64,000 nucleotides of DNA from an uncultured Oscillospiraceae bacterium (GTDB taxonomy: Bacteria; Bacillota; Clostridia; Oscillospirales; Oscillospiraceae). How positions within the stretch are numbered: the stretch's first letter is position 1; each line of letters opens with the position of its first letter. Position numbers and translations under genes: made by a program. Of this stretch, positions 1 through 8,342 are shown in pieces. The stretch covers positions 1 to 64,000 of the forward strand of contig CANQFV010000012.1 in assembly GCA_947599875.1 (NCBI GenBank). The letters run 5' to 3'. A model generated the notes under the pieces. The model ran no database searches and was not told the DNA's origin. It was given only the letters and a program-made list of their open reading frames with translations.

Positions 1-16
1 CATAGATTCCTTTCTC
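1..16 (-). other. Start codon and RBS of a gene leaving the window
   Basis: On the minus strand an ATG occupies the last three bases of the window edge, preceded by AGAAAGGA at suitable spacing. It lies 31 bases beyond the relaxase stop, so a further gene of the mobilisation operon probably begins here. None of its protein is visible. Confidence 0.4.
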
Positions 17-46
17 CCCATAGCGGGGCAACAAAAACGCAGACCG

Positions 47-1396
47 TCACATGGACATGGTCTGCTGTCGGTTTGGTTGATTTTCTTCGTCCTCATGGTC
101 GTCGGGCTTGTGGCCCATGGCGATGCGCTTGCGCTGACGTTCGCGGTACGCTTTGGAGTCGATGTGCTGTCGCATAGTTGTGGCGTCACAGACCGGGCCG
201 GTGTCGGAGAGGGTGGCCACGGTCACAGCAGTCGAGATAAGAGCGTCAGCAACAGGGTCGAGGCCGAGGAGATTATCGCGGTCAGGATTATTGAGACTTT
301 CGCGGTATGCGTTAAGCTGCGCACGGACTTCCTCGAAGCTCTCTCCACGTTTTCGATGCTCGTAGTATTGCTCTCGCACAGCTTCCCAACCTGTTGTTGC
401 AGAGCCTGTAGGCGGTTGCTCAGGCTGTCTGTCTGGCTTAGTATCCTCTCCGCGTCCTTGGTCGTTATCAGCGTCGTGAGCGTTTCTTCTATTCTTGCTT
501 GACGCTGGAGCAGACCATTGAGGAGTGTCAGCACCTCCACCTGACCGGGTCTGTTCAAGGCCTTCAGTTCCTCGTTGGAGAGCCTCCTGTCGGATTGCGA
601 ATTCATGTTCCATGTTCTCCTTCAAATATTTTTCTTCGTGTAATCTGTCGTCCCGGCATCTCATGCCGGAGGGGAGTGTGTAGGTGATATTTTTGCGCGT
701 GTCCTCCCATTGGACGCCGATCCCGCACTTGTCTGTTGGCGTAAGCCTGTACTCGCCCATGAGCTTTATGAATTCTTCTTTGCTCCCGGCGTAGTTCATG
801 CAGTCGTCGATGGCGTTGATGAGGCGGTACTTCCAACTGTTGCGCTTCTCGGCAACGCGGTACTCGCGGGAAGACATAGGCTTCTCCTTCTTCTCCCGCG
901 GCGGCTCGAACACCGGTAGGCCAAGCTCGGCGCAGATCTGGTCATTGACCGTTTTCAGCTGCTGTATCGTGTCGCCATCCACATGGAGCTTACGCCCCGT
1001 CTCGAAGTTGACGCTGTTGATGATGAGGTGTGAGTGGACGTGGTCGCGGTCAGTGTGCGTGCAGACCAGAACCTCGTGATCCTTGAACTGCTCCGCCAGC
1101 TTGAGCGCGGCGGCGTGAGCCTTGTCCGGATTCACCTCCGCGCCGCTGGGGAAGCTCTGGACCAGATGGTAGAACATCCTGCCACCGTCCTTATGGTAGA
1201 GAAGCTTGGTGTTGAGGAAGTCGTCGTAGGCCGACTGCGCCTGACAGTTGACACCGGTGACGAGCTGACGGCCCTGCCACTGTGTCTTGGCGTCTTGTGC
1301 CACGTACTTCATCACCGACCTCATGCACCCACGGGACTGACTGCTCTTTGAGCGGCTGGAGTAGTTGACGAAGTTGACTATTGCCAAGAGCGTCAC
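47..1396 (-). CDS. MobA/VirD2-family relaxase
   Basis: Probable DNA relaxase (MobA/VirD2 family) of 449 residues that would nick oriT and pilot the transferred strand. The diagnostic three-histidine metal motif is visible as HTDRDHVHSHLIINSVN near residues 113-129, matching the HxDxxHxHxHxxxN pattern of MobP-type relaxases. The expected conserved tyrosine region lies in the N-terminal third. The C-terminal 170 residues are polar, low in complexity and probably a linker. The start is GTG, overlapping the mobC stop as GTGA, so the two are translationally coupled. Together with mobC it indicates a mobilisable element rather than a self-conjugative one, as no VirB4-like gene is seen. Confidence 0.9.
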   Translation of the reverse strand: MTLLAIVNFVNYSSRSKSSQSRGCMRSVMKYVAQDAKTQWQGRQLVTGVNCQAQSAYDDFLNTKLLYHKDGGRMFYHLVQSFPSGAEVNPDKAHAAALKLAEQFKDHEVLVCTHTDRDHVHSHLIINSVNFETGRKLHVDGDTIQQLKTVNDQICAELGLPVFEPPREKKEKPMSSREYRVAEKRNSWKYRLINAIDDCMNYAGSKEEFIKLMGEYRLTPTDKCGIGVQWEDTRKNITYTLPSGMRCRDDRLHEEKYLKENMEHEFAIRQEALQRGTEGLEQTRSGGGADTPQWSAPASSKNRRNAHDADNDQGRGEDTKPDRQPEQPPTGSATTGWEAVREQYYEHRKRGESFEEVRAQLNAYRESLNNPDRDNLLGLDPVADALISTAVTVATLSDTGPVCDATTMRQHIDSKAYRERQRKRIAMGHKPDDHEDEENQPNRQQTMSM

Positions 1397-1698
1397 CTGC
1401 CTTCCTGCAACTCACGGAGCGCGCGGCCTATTTCCGAGAGTGACTGTTGTACTCCGTCCAGGTTAACCGCATTGAGCTTACCCATGTTGCAGAGCACCGT
1501 GAGCTGGTTGACGTTGTTGCCGATGCGCCGCAACTCCGTCAGCACTTCCTTGAGTCCGTCCATGACCACCACACGCTGACCGAGACAGCACTGAGTGACG
1601 TAGTCACTCTGCGAGAGGTGAGCCTTCTTGGCCTCGGCGCGAATGATGTCCAGCTCAAGCTTGGAGATACGGATGCTGAGTGTGGTGTCCTTTTTCAT
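1393..1698 (-). CDS. mobC: MobC-like mobilisation accessory protein
   Basis: A 101-residue protein with an N-terminal ribbon-helix-helix-like segment (TTLSIRISKLELDIIRAEA) and the RRIGNNVNQLT signature typical of the MobC family (PF05713). MobC proteins help the relaxase open and recognise oriT. A strong GGAGGTG precedes the ATG. It is cotranscribed with the relaxase gene and overlaps it by 4 bases. Confidence 0.88.
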   Translation of the reverse strand: MKKDTTLSIRISKLELDIIRAEAKKAHLSQSDYVTQCCLGQRVVVMDGLKEVLTELRRIGNNVNQLTVLCNMGKLNAVNLDGVQQSLSEIGRALRELQEGR

Positions 1699-1908
1699 TT
1701 TTCACCTCCGTCATAGTGGGTCCGGGCTACTGCCCGGAATGCGTTTGGCGGGGCGCCGGGCAGGGCCCGGTGTACAGACAAACGCGATGCTTGCCTCTCC
1801 CAAGGGGAGAGTTTTTCCTCTGCCGTAACCGCAGCCTGAAAAGCAAAAAGAGCGGCTTTTTAATTCGGGCAACGCTGGCTCCGTGTTGGCTCTTAAAGCA
1901 GAGGTGAC
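1699..1908. other. Intergenic region, candidate oriT
   Basis: This 210-bp gap lies between mobC and the upstream ATPase gene, where oriT often sits in MobA/MobC elements. A 6-bp inverted repeat (CCGGGC, loop TACT, GCCCGG) occurs at 1722-1737 with further GC-rich dyads to 1772. No nick site can be assigned from sequence alone. Confidence 0.3.
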
Positions 1909-3021
1909 TCACGATGCCACCTCCAAGAGTTCGTGGGCACCTGCGGCGACGTGCGCGGTCACAGGGTCGCAAGGGACGCAAGTGCCGCAGGGAATGAGGG
2001 CACCGGATGTTGCGTCACTTGAGTCACTTGCGTCACTCCCCAACGCAGAGAAGGAGACTTCCACGAACCGTTGCCCGTTGCTCCGGCGGCTCTCGAACAC
2101 CAGGCCCTGTGCCTCCAGCTCATAGCGCCACTTGTTCATGAGCTGCTTGAGCTTCTTGGCGGTGAGGTCCCGTCCAGCGTGAGCGTTATACCGCTCCGCC
2201 AGCTCCGTGTTGCTCCCTGAGAAGTGCACCTCGTTCTTCATGAACTCCACCAGGTCCCCAAGCTCCGGCGGCAGGAGCATCGCCGGGTCCTCCGCGCTGT
2301 CCGAGACCAGCTCCCAGGAACACTCTGAGTTTAAGAACCGCAGCTCCAGCTCCCGGTACTCGATGTCCCGGCCTGTGCAGATGAGCGCCGCCCCGGATTG
2401 GCATCGGTCACTTTTCTCCAGCACCAGCACAGCGTCCACCGCTCCGGCGATACCCGTGGTGCCGGAGAGCTTGTTCAACGGGTCGGCGGCTCCCTGCTTA
2501 CGCAGATGGTGGACCAGCAGAATGGAGATACCCAGCTCATCCGCCAGTTTCTTCAGCTCCCGCACGTCCTGGTAGTCCGTGGCGTAGGAGACATCCGGGG
2601 TGGTGCTGCGGATGACCTGGAAGGTGTCTACGGCCACTAAGACCGTGTCAGGGTGAGCTCGCACGAAGTCCCGTATCTGGTCGCAGAGACCGTCATCCAA
2701 TGTTTTCGCCTCTATGGAGAAGAACATGTTGGACGGTGCCTCGTCGGTGAGACTCACCAGCCGGTGCTGTATCCTCCGCAGAGTGTCCTCCAGGCAGAGG
2801 TAGAGCGTCGTTCCGCGCTTTACCTCCAATCCGAACACGCTCTCCCCCTTCGCCACCCGGACGCACAGGTCCAGCACCAGCCAGGACTTCCCGATCTTCG
2901 GCGCTCCGCCCAGAATCGTCACGCCCTGGTGGAGCAGAGACTTCACGCAGTACTGCGCCGGCGGCAGCCTCATGTCCGCCAGGGTTTCACCGTCGATGAC
3001 GGTAAGATTTGTGTTTGCCAT
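1909..3021 (-). CDS. RepA/AAA_25-like RecA-fold ATPase
   Basis: A 370-residue RecA-type ATPase like the RepA helicases and AAA_25 proteins of plasmids and integrative elements. It probably acts in element replication. The Walker A motif is GGAPKIGKS near residue 37, followed by LYLCLED and a Walker B-like strand VLVAVDTFQ, then a DELGISILLVHH segment typical of RepA/RadA-like proteins. The C-terminal 120 residues probably form a DNA-binding winged helix. The ATG at 3021 is chosen because GGAGG lies 8 bases upstream; a longer reading frame reaching 3237 has no RBS and crosses the divergent promoter region. Confidence 0.78.
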   Translation of the reverse strand: MANTNLTVIDGETLADMRLPPAQYCVKSLLHQGVTILGGAPKIGKSWLVLDLCVRVAKGESVFGLEVKRGTTLYLCLEDTLRRIQHRLVSLTDEAPSNMFFSIEAKTLDDGLCDQIRDFVRAHPDTVLVAVDTFQVIRSTTPDVSYATDYQDVRELKKLADELGISILLVHHLRKQGAADPLNKLSGTTGIAGAVDAVLVLEKSDRCQSGAALICTGRDIEYRELELRFLNSECSWELVSDSAEDPAMLLPPELGDLVEFMKNEVHFSGSNTELAERYNAHAGRDLTAKKLKQLMNKWRYELEAQGLVFESRRSNGQRFVEVSFSALGSDASDSSDATSGALIPCGTCVPCDPVTAHVAAGAHELLEVAS

Positions 3022-3131
3022 TTTAAAACCTCCTTGGCAAAATATTTCGCTCCTCACAAAAGTGGGAGCAATTTCTATATTGTCTCGGAAGGTGTTTTGT
3101 GGTAGGATGGGAAAAGGCAGGTGAGGAAAAA
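3022..3131. promoter_or_regulatory. Divergent intergenic region
   Basis: A 110-bp region between the ATPase gene (leftward) and the RdRP-like gene (rightward), which must hold both promoters. I could not assign convincing -35/-10 pairs. A GGTGAGG ribosome binding site for the rightward gene is present at about 3119-3126. Confidence 0.4.
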
Positions 3132-6107
3132 TTGAGCGTGAAGTATCTGATCCACCGTCTCTCCGCAAGAGCGGTACTTGGGTATGCCAGGGAAGACGGA
3201 GACCACTTTTCGTTTTGTTTAAACGAGAGCGCCACACGCCGCTGCTTTGTCTATGGGAACAACGAGCAGGAGGACAACGCCCTCTTTTACCAGACCATGT
3301 GTGTTCTGCACGGTGGGACGTTTCCCTCGGCGAGCGGTGAGCGTATTCGCACGGAGCTTTCCGACGTTATCTTCTACATGGACTTCGCCGGTATCTTTGA
3401 CCGGGCCGACCCGGACCGGCAGAAAAAAGCGGAGTCGCTTTTCAGACCGGAGGGAGTTACACTGGATTTTGGAACCGGCGAACACAGCTATGTCGCCTTT
3501 GAGCGCTCCGGCAGTATGAGCCGTCAGGGGCGGCTGTCCTTCATCCGGGCAGACCTTTGCGGCGAGGTCCGGCGGCGGATCATGCTAAACATGACAGTTG
3601 GCCGGTGCCAGTTGTCCAAACTCTACGCATACAACGGACTGATGCTGTCCAGCGGGACGCGGATAGACAGGATAGATATCGCCCGGCCCGGCAGGGTCGT
3701 GGTGGTGGAGAATGAGGAGTTTGAAGTCAGCTCCAAGATCGTCACCGTGGAGGGCGAGACTGTCCGGGAGGGCGTCAGGAGATACCGCCGGGTGGAGTCG
3801 GAGTCCGCGCGGCCAGTGAAGGTCACACGCTTTGACGGCGAGGGGCTGATCTCACCGGAGTACGCCAAGCTCATCGACAGGAAAACCTGCGGGCGTCATA
3901 TCCACCACTCCTTCCAGCTCAGGCTCCCCTTCGTCAAGGGGATGCTCCATGAGGTGGACTTCAGGAACTTCCTTCACAGCGCCGGGTGCAGTCACGTCAC
4001 GGACATCTGGGACATCCGCCATCCGGTGGACGGCGTGGACATCATCCTCACCCGGAGCATGGTCAAGGGCCTTGGGTGGATGGAGGAAAACCATCTCAAT
4101 TGGAATGGCTACTGGGAGCGGTTCACGAAATACGACCACGCCCTCTACATCACTAATACCGGCAAGCCCAAGCCGGAAAAATATACGGAGCTCAACTACC
4201 AGTTTCTGAACACGCTGTCCATGACGGAGGAGGAATTTCGCCCTGCTGACCTGCCGCTGGGGTGGACGTACAGCCCAGGCATCGACGCGCGCCGGTGGAT
4301 CACCAAGGCCACGGAGCAGAGATACTATGACCTGTGCGCCAGCCCCGCATACAGGCTGTCTGTTTTCACGGAGGGTAACGACGTCCGGGCGAAGGCGCTC
4401 CGCAAAAATCCGCTGTTCATCAACGAGCCGGTGTTCACTGAACAGTTGGACGCCATGGCGAAGCACACCCTGAAGCAGTACGCCCTAGGGCGGCTTCTGG
4501 TGGAGGGGGACAACCGCTTTCTCTCCGGCGACCTTTTGGAGTTCCTGACTTTCCTGATTGACCACGCCGAGGCGTTCCGCAACGCGGACAGCCGGCAGAG
4601 GACCTTTTATAGTGCCGCCATGAGCACGCACTTCAAGCCCAACTCCTTTTACGCGCCTGGAGCGGCGTATGAGCCGGGGGACGCCTGCACCCTCCTGCGC
4701 AATCCCCACATCGCCCGGAACGAGGAAATACAGCTTGAGCCTTACGGCAAGGCGGAGAATATGCGAAAATATTACCTCGGCCACCTGACGGACGTGGTGA
4801 TGGTGGATGCCAGCATGTTGGCCGCGGAGCGGCTGGGCGGCGCGGACTACGACGGGGATATGGTCAAGACCATCGCGGACCCGGTCCTGAACCGGTGTGT
4901 GAAGCGCAACTACGAGCTCGGCCACATCGACAACTGGGACAACCTTCCACTTCTCTTTATTCCCTCCGAGGAGCCGGTGATTCGTGACGCCAACGACTGG
5001 CATGACCGCTTTGTCACGGTGCGGGATACCTTTTCCTCACGGGTGGGGCAGATCTGCAACGCCGCTTTTGACAGGAGCGTTATTGCTTACGACGAGAACT
5101 CCACAGCCGAGGAACGGGAGCGGTACAGGCAGGAGACGGAGACGCTGGCCATCCTGGTGGGGCTGGAGATTGACGCGGCCAAGAGTGGCGTGAGGCCGGA
5201 CTTGGACGAATACCTGAAGCATAAAACCGTGCGCCGAAGCGGATTTTTGAAGTACAGGACACTCTTGGAGGACGGAAGTGTTGAGCAAAGACGGAAGCTC
5301 ATTGAGTCCACGGATTGGAACGCCGTCAGCTCCAACGTGGAGAAGCTGCCGTACTACGCCTACATGCTCCGGGAGCATACGCCGAGGCTGAAGCCGAAGC
5401 CGGCGGAGGACAGCGAGCTTTTCACATTCGCGGCTGATCCAAACTGGAAGAACGAGCTTGACCCGAAGATTCTTACCGCTGTTGACGACCTCCTCCGGGA
5501 CTACACCGCTTGTTTATCCCGTATCCGGGCCTGCAAAGCGCCCATTAGGAGCAGAAGACGGGAAAATGACATCCGCCGTATTCTCTATTCCCGCGGGCAG
5601 GAGGACAGGTTTGATGTGGACGAGCTGTACGCCACGTTTTCGGCGCTGGAGCCGTTGAGGGTAACGGAGCTGCGCAGGGAACTGGCGGAGCGGAGCTGGC
5701 ACCTAATGGGCCGCGAGGACAGGCTTGATTTCTTGTCAGAGCTTCTGCCGGAATTTGAGGAGTGGTTCGACCTTTTTACGGATTTCCGGGCGGGTGGATA
5801 CCGGGTTCTGGGTGACCTCGTCTGCGATATTGAAGACGAGAACAACTCCACGGAGCGGAAGCGGCTTCACCGGGATACGGATTCCCCCGCATTTACCGCC
5901 ATGATGGACACATACGAGAATAAACCGTATTCTCAAAGCTACCGAGAGGCGGTGGCGGAGGTGTGTCGGAAGCTGTTGACGAAGATCGTAAAGTCCAGGC
6001 TGGCTGTGCGGTATGTGGTGGCCCTGGGCAAGCGGAATCTGCTGTGGGACCTGTTGCCGGAGCAAATCGAGAAGGAAGCGCGGAGGTGGACGCCGGATGA
6101 TCAATGA
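3132..6107 (+). CDS. Eukaryote-type RNA-dependent RNA polymerase homologue
   Basis: A protein of about 991 residues that resembles cellular RdRPs (PF05183; QDE-1/RDR lineage, with phage YonO as a bacterial relative). These are single-chain polymerases with two double-psi beta-barrels. Motifs appear in the canonical order: DGEGLISPEY (near 234), SFQLRLPFVKG (near 260), LLRNPHIARNEEI (near 521), then ADYDGDMV (near 571-578), which carries the metal-binding DxDGD triad. The start is uncertain: TTG 3132 or GTG 3138 fits the RBS GGTGAGG, whereas the open frame extends to 3099. It overlaps the next gene by 11 bases, so the two are coupled. The natural template and role are unknown; no RNA-silencing genes are visible nearby. 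Confidence 0.72.
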   Translation: MSVKYLIHRLSARAVLGYAREDGDHFSFCLNESATRRCFVYGNNEQEDNALFYQTMCVLHGGTFPSASGERIRTELSDVIFYMDFAGIFDRADPDRQKKAESLFRPEGVTLDFGTGEHSYVAFERSGSMSRQGRLSFIRADLCGEVRRRIMLNMTVGRCQLSKLYAYNGLMLSSGTRIDRIDIARPGRVVVVENEEFEVSSKIVTVEGETVREGVRRYRRVESESARPVKVTRFDGEGLISPEYAKLIDRKTCGRHIHHSFQLRLPFVKGMLHEVDFRNFLHSAGCSHVTDIWDIRHPVDGVDIILTRSMVKGLGWMEENHLNWNGYWERFTKYDHALYITNTGKPKPEKYTELNYQFLNTLSMTEEEFRPADLPLGWTYSPGIDARRWITKATEQRYYDLCASPAYRLSVFTEGNDVRAKALRKNPLFINEPVFTEQLDAMAKHTLKQYALGRLLVEGDNRFLSGDLLEFLTFLIDHAEAFRNADSRQRTFYSAAMSTHFKPNSFYAPGAAYEPGDACTLLRNPHIARNEEIQLEPYGKAENMRKYYLGHLTDVVMVDASMLAAERLGGADYDGDMVKTIADPVLNRCVKRNYELGHIDNWDNLPLLFIPSEEPVIRDANDWHDRFVTVRDTFSSRVGQICNAAFDRSVIAYDENSTAEERERYRQETETLAILVGLEIDAAKSGVRPDLDEYLKHKTVRRSGFLKYRTLLEDGSVEQRRKLIESTDWNAVSSNVEKLPYYAYMLREHTPRLKPKPAEDSELFTFAADPNWKNELDPKILTAVDDLLRDYTACLSRIRACKAPIRSRRRENDIRRILYSRGQEDRFDVDELYATFSALEPLRVTELRRELAERSWHLMGREDRLDFLSELLPEFEEWFDLFTDFRAGGYRVLGDLVCDIEDENNSTERKRLHRDTDSPAFTAMMDTYENKPYSQSYREAVAEVCRKLLTKIVKSRLAVRYVVALGKRNLLWDLLPEQIEKEARRWTPDDQ

Positions 6108-6936
6108 GGTCAAGGAATTTCAGTGCTACACCGGCCCTGTGGAGTACGCCGCCGTCGGGAAGAAAGACGTGGCATGGATGCGCCGGTTCACCTTCGATAT
6201 GCTGGAGCACTTCGAGGGCTTCGGACGGGTGCTGACAATCATCGCGCGGGGATACATGTTCGATAGCGGCACACCAAACATAGACCGCGCCCGCCGCGCG
6301 CTTCTGGCCTGGTGCAGTATCCCCGACAGCAAAAAGGCCAGCCCCAGAGAGGGCTGGCAGTTCAGATGTTGTTTTCCGGAGTATACCGCAGAGTTCCCGG
6401 CGCTGGTGGACTTCGAGGGCAGAGGGTGGCTTTACCGGCATGTCCACAGCGTAATCTCCTTCGTCCGGGCGAATTCCAAGGTCACTTCTGCCCACGCGCA
6501 GAAGCATTGTGAGGCATTGGTAAGCTCCTTCAATGCCGCTTGGCGCAACAAGGTCATCCAGCTCCAGGTTCCCATCTTCTCCTCTGGGGATAACGCGTGG
6601 CTCCTGAGCCTGGACGCTATTCTCGCCGACGCTTTGGAGCTGGGCCCGCTACGGGGCACGGAAATCTCCTTTACAGACGAGGAGCTGTCTCGAATTGCCG
6701 CCGTCACGCCTCCCGGTGTTCCCGTTGAGGCCGCCCAAATGCTCGTTACCTATTGCCTTGCCAACAAGCCCGCCGACTCCGATTGGGTCGTTCTCCCCGT
6801 CACCAACTTCGACGCATGGTTCGGCACCACCAGCTTCAGCCGAAAATGGCTCCCGGCGCTGGACGGAAAGGTGATTCAGCGGGACGCGCAGAGCTTTGGG
6901 GTGTGCAGATGTAAGATAGTTGCATTGCCTACATAG
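6097..6936 (+). CDS. Unknown protein coupled to the RdRP-like gene
   Basis: A 279-residue soluble protein that I do not recognise. It has no signal peptide or membrane segment. A strong GGAGGTGG lies 7 bases before the ATG, and the start lies inside the end of the polymerase gene (11-bp overlap), so the products are probably made in a fixed ratio. Aromatic and charged residues are spread evenly, with Cys pairs near residues 97-98 (RCCF) and 269-271 (VCRC). A role as accessory or substrate-delivery subunit of the polymerase is inference from coupling alone. Confidence 0.7.
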   Translation: MINEVKEFQCYTGPVEYAAVGKKDVAWMRRFTFDMLEHFEGFGRVLTIIARGYMFDSGTPNIDRARRALLAWCSIPDSKKASPREGWQFRCCFPEYTAEFPALVDFEGRGWLYRHVHSVISFVRANSKVTSAHAQKHCEALVSSFNAAWRNKVIQLQVPIFSSGDNAWLLSLDAILADALELGPLRGTEISFTDEELSRIAAVTPPGVPVEAAQMLVTYCLANKPADSDWVVLPVTNFDAWFGTTSFSRKWLPALDGKVIQRDAQSFGVCRCKIVALPT

Positions 6937-7106
6937 TTCTTATCAAGTTGTTAGGGTATTCCGCAAGTATTCTTAATAATAGAAATAAGACCACCAAATA
7001 TAGAGTATGCCCTTTCCTATCATTGTAGCTATATTGCATTACTCGCCTTTAATCTCCATATTTGTTTAAATTTTTATCCTGTAGGGATCGCATTCAAGAA
7101 ATTAGG
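6937..7106. other. AT-rich intergenic stretch
   Basis: No gene is supported here. It contains the first copy of a 26-bp direct repeat (7055-7080), described separately. Confidence 0.5.
7055..7080 (+). repeat. 26-bp direct repeat, copy 1
   Basis: An exact 26-base match to 8241-8266, containing the core TTTGTTTAAATTTTTATCCT. In both places a consensus sigma-A promoter follows shortly downstream, so the repeat marks duplicated promoter-proximal DNA or an insertion junction. Confidence 0.85.
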
Positions 7107-7135
7107 TTGATATTCCATATTTAATGTGGTATAAT
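7107..7135 (+). promoter_or_regulatory. Sigma-A promoter
   Basis: TTGATA, a 17-bp spacer, then TATAAT. It is an almost perfect consensus promoter, yet only a short decayed reading frame follows it, which suggests the original gene was lost. Confidence 0.7.
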
Positions 7136-7171
7136 ACAAAATTAATACGGCATGCGAGGGCAATTTGATGA

Positions 7172-7331
7172 ATGGAAGCTCTGGATATTATCAAATATGA
7201 GGGCGGCGTTGCCGCATTACTCCACGCGAGAAAAGAAAGATTCTGCTGACATAATAGTACATATTCTTGACAGCGAATCAATGAATTTGCCTAATATTTT
7301 CTTTTTCCGTATTTCATATACCGTTTTTTGA
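7172..7331 (+). pseudogene. Decayed small reading frame behind a strong promoter
   Basis: An ATG at 7172 gives MEALDIIKYEGGVAALLHAR and a stop at 7249. A second frame continues as DIIVHILDSESMNLPN up to 7331. The join looks like a frameshift in a small gene of about 50 residues. I do not recognise the family and the call rests on frame continuity only. Confidence 0.28.
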
Positions 7332-7438
7332 GATGCAATTTGAATATTGACTCTAATCCGCAATATCCCTAAATGCATTTATGGTGTCTTTGAAAAAAGG
7401 TAAAATAAACCTCTATAATACAACAAAGGGTAAATAAT

Positions 7439-7900
7439 ATGCTTTTTGACATTATCAATTTTTTGTTTGAAGCTATTAAAGCAATCTGGAACGCTCCTGC
7501 ATGGCTGGTCGTTTCTGGGATTGTTTTAATTGCCATTGTTTGCTTTATTGTTTATTTACTAAACCCCGGTGGTGGCTATAGCAGTTATGGCGGTTCAAAT
7601 GGAAGAAATAGCGGGGAATCGAGTGAAATGCAGTTTACCGAGAGCAATCAATTTAGGATAACCACAGAAAAAATTAAACAGCCGTTTTTGTTTTATGATA
7701 GCAACGGTGATTGCAGGGGTAGAGGTGATTGTTTCTACGACAGTAAGGGCTATTTTCGCAGTTGGGGCGACGGATTTTATGATGGCAAAGGGATTTATCG
7801 AAACTGGGGCGAAAACTACTATGATGCATGCGGCTATTTTCGTTCGTGGGGTGATTGTTTCTATGATGCAAAGGGTAACCTCATATACCCGGACTGGTAA
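7439..7900 (+). CDS. Membrane-anchored protein with 14-residue aromatic repeats
   Basis: A 153-residue protein with one hydrophobic segment (residues 17-41, ending VCFIVYLLNPG), then a Gly/Ser linker and about five tandem 14-residue repeats of the pattern FYDxxGxxRxWGDx (residues 81-153). Aromatic/Gly/Asp repeats of this sort resemble short beta-hairpin repeats such as those of cell-wall or choline-binding proteins, but no family is assigned. The RBS is weak (AAGGGT). It sits alone between two direct repeats and beside IS3 debris, so it may have arrived as a passenger. Confidence 0.6.
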   Translation: MLFDIINFLFEAIKAIWNAPAWLVVSGIVLIAIVCFIVYLLNPGGGYSSYGGSNGRNSGESSEMQFTESNQFRITTEKIKQPFLFYDSNGDCRGRGDCFYDSKGYFRSWGDGFYDGKGIYRNWGENYYDACGYFRSWGDCFYDAKGNLIYPDW

Positions 7901-8048
7901 ACAACGATACTAAGTCGTGTCGTTGATACCTCCCTGCGTCTGCAGTATAATTTTGATTATTGCTAAACTGACCCGGAGAGGTAAAAACTGGACCGCACCC
8001 ACGCCAACAGACACGACAATAAACCACCAGTCGTAGAATATTGAAGGA
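7901..8048. mobile_element. Probable terminal end of an IS3-type element
   Basis: This non-coding stretch directly follows the stop of the IS3 transposase remnant. A candidate element end is TGACCCGGAGAGG near 7969-7981, where IS3/IS150-type ends would be expected. The partner inverted repeat is missing. Confidence 0.35.
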
Positions 8049-8243
8049 TTACGCGGCCTTGCTCCGAATCTCAAACGGGGTGAGGCCGTTTTTCATGTTG
8101 ATGCGCTCGTAGTTGTAGAAATGTATGTATTCCTGGGTCAACCTCTCCAGCGTCGCACGGTCAGGAATCGTAACGCGGTTCAGGCACTCACACTTGAATG
8201 TACCGAAAAAATTCTCCATCGTTGCGTTGTCATATGGGCATCC
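8049..8243 (-). pseudogene. 3' remnant of an IS3-family transposase (OrfB)
   Basis: The minus strand encodes GCPYDNATMENFFGTFKCE then FYNYERINMKNGLTPFEIR and a TAA stop, the conserved C-terminus of IS3/IS150-type integrase-core transposases. The DDE core and everything upstream are absent. The homology ends at the 26-bp repeat at 8241, which marks a recombination junction. Confidence 0.85.
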
Positions 8244-8266
8244 ATATTTGTTTAAATTTTTATCCT
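8241..8266 (+). repeat. 26-bp direct repeat, copy 2
   Basis: Identical to 7055-7080. This copy abuts the broken end of the IS3 transposase and lies 4 bp from the -35 box of the following TIR gene. Confidence 0.85.
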
Positions 8267-8269
8267 CTC

Positions 8270-8298
8270 TTGTTCATCTATGGGACTTCTGCTATAAT
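8270..8298 (+). promoter_or_regulatory. Sigma-A promoter of the first TIR-Sel1 gene
   Basis: TTGTTC, a 17-bp spacer and TATAAT. The start codon of the TIR-Sel1 gene is 44 bp downstream of the -10 box. Confidence 0.7.
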
Positions 8299-8342
8299 AA
8301 AACATAATGTATAAAAACCACATTTATCAGGAATGGTGAATT

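Noticed and set aside
1-2100. Rightward reading frames opposite the relaxase and mobC
   Set aside because: They lack RBSs and family motifs and mirror the supported leftward genes.
3099-3131. GTG start at 3099 for the RdRP-like protein
   Set aside because: No ribosome binding site precedes it, whereas GGTGAGG precedes the TTG/GTG at 3132/3138.
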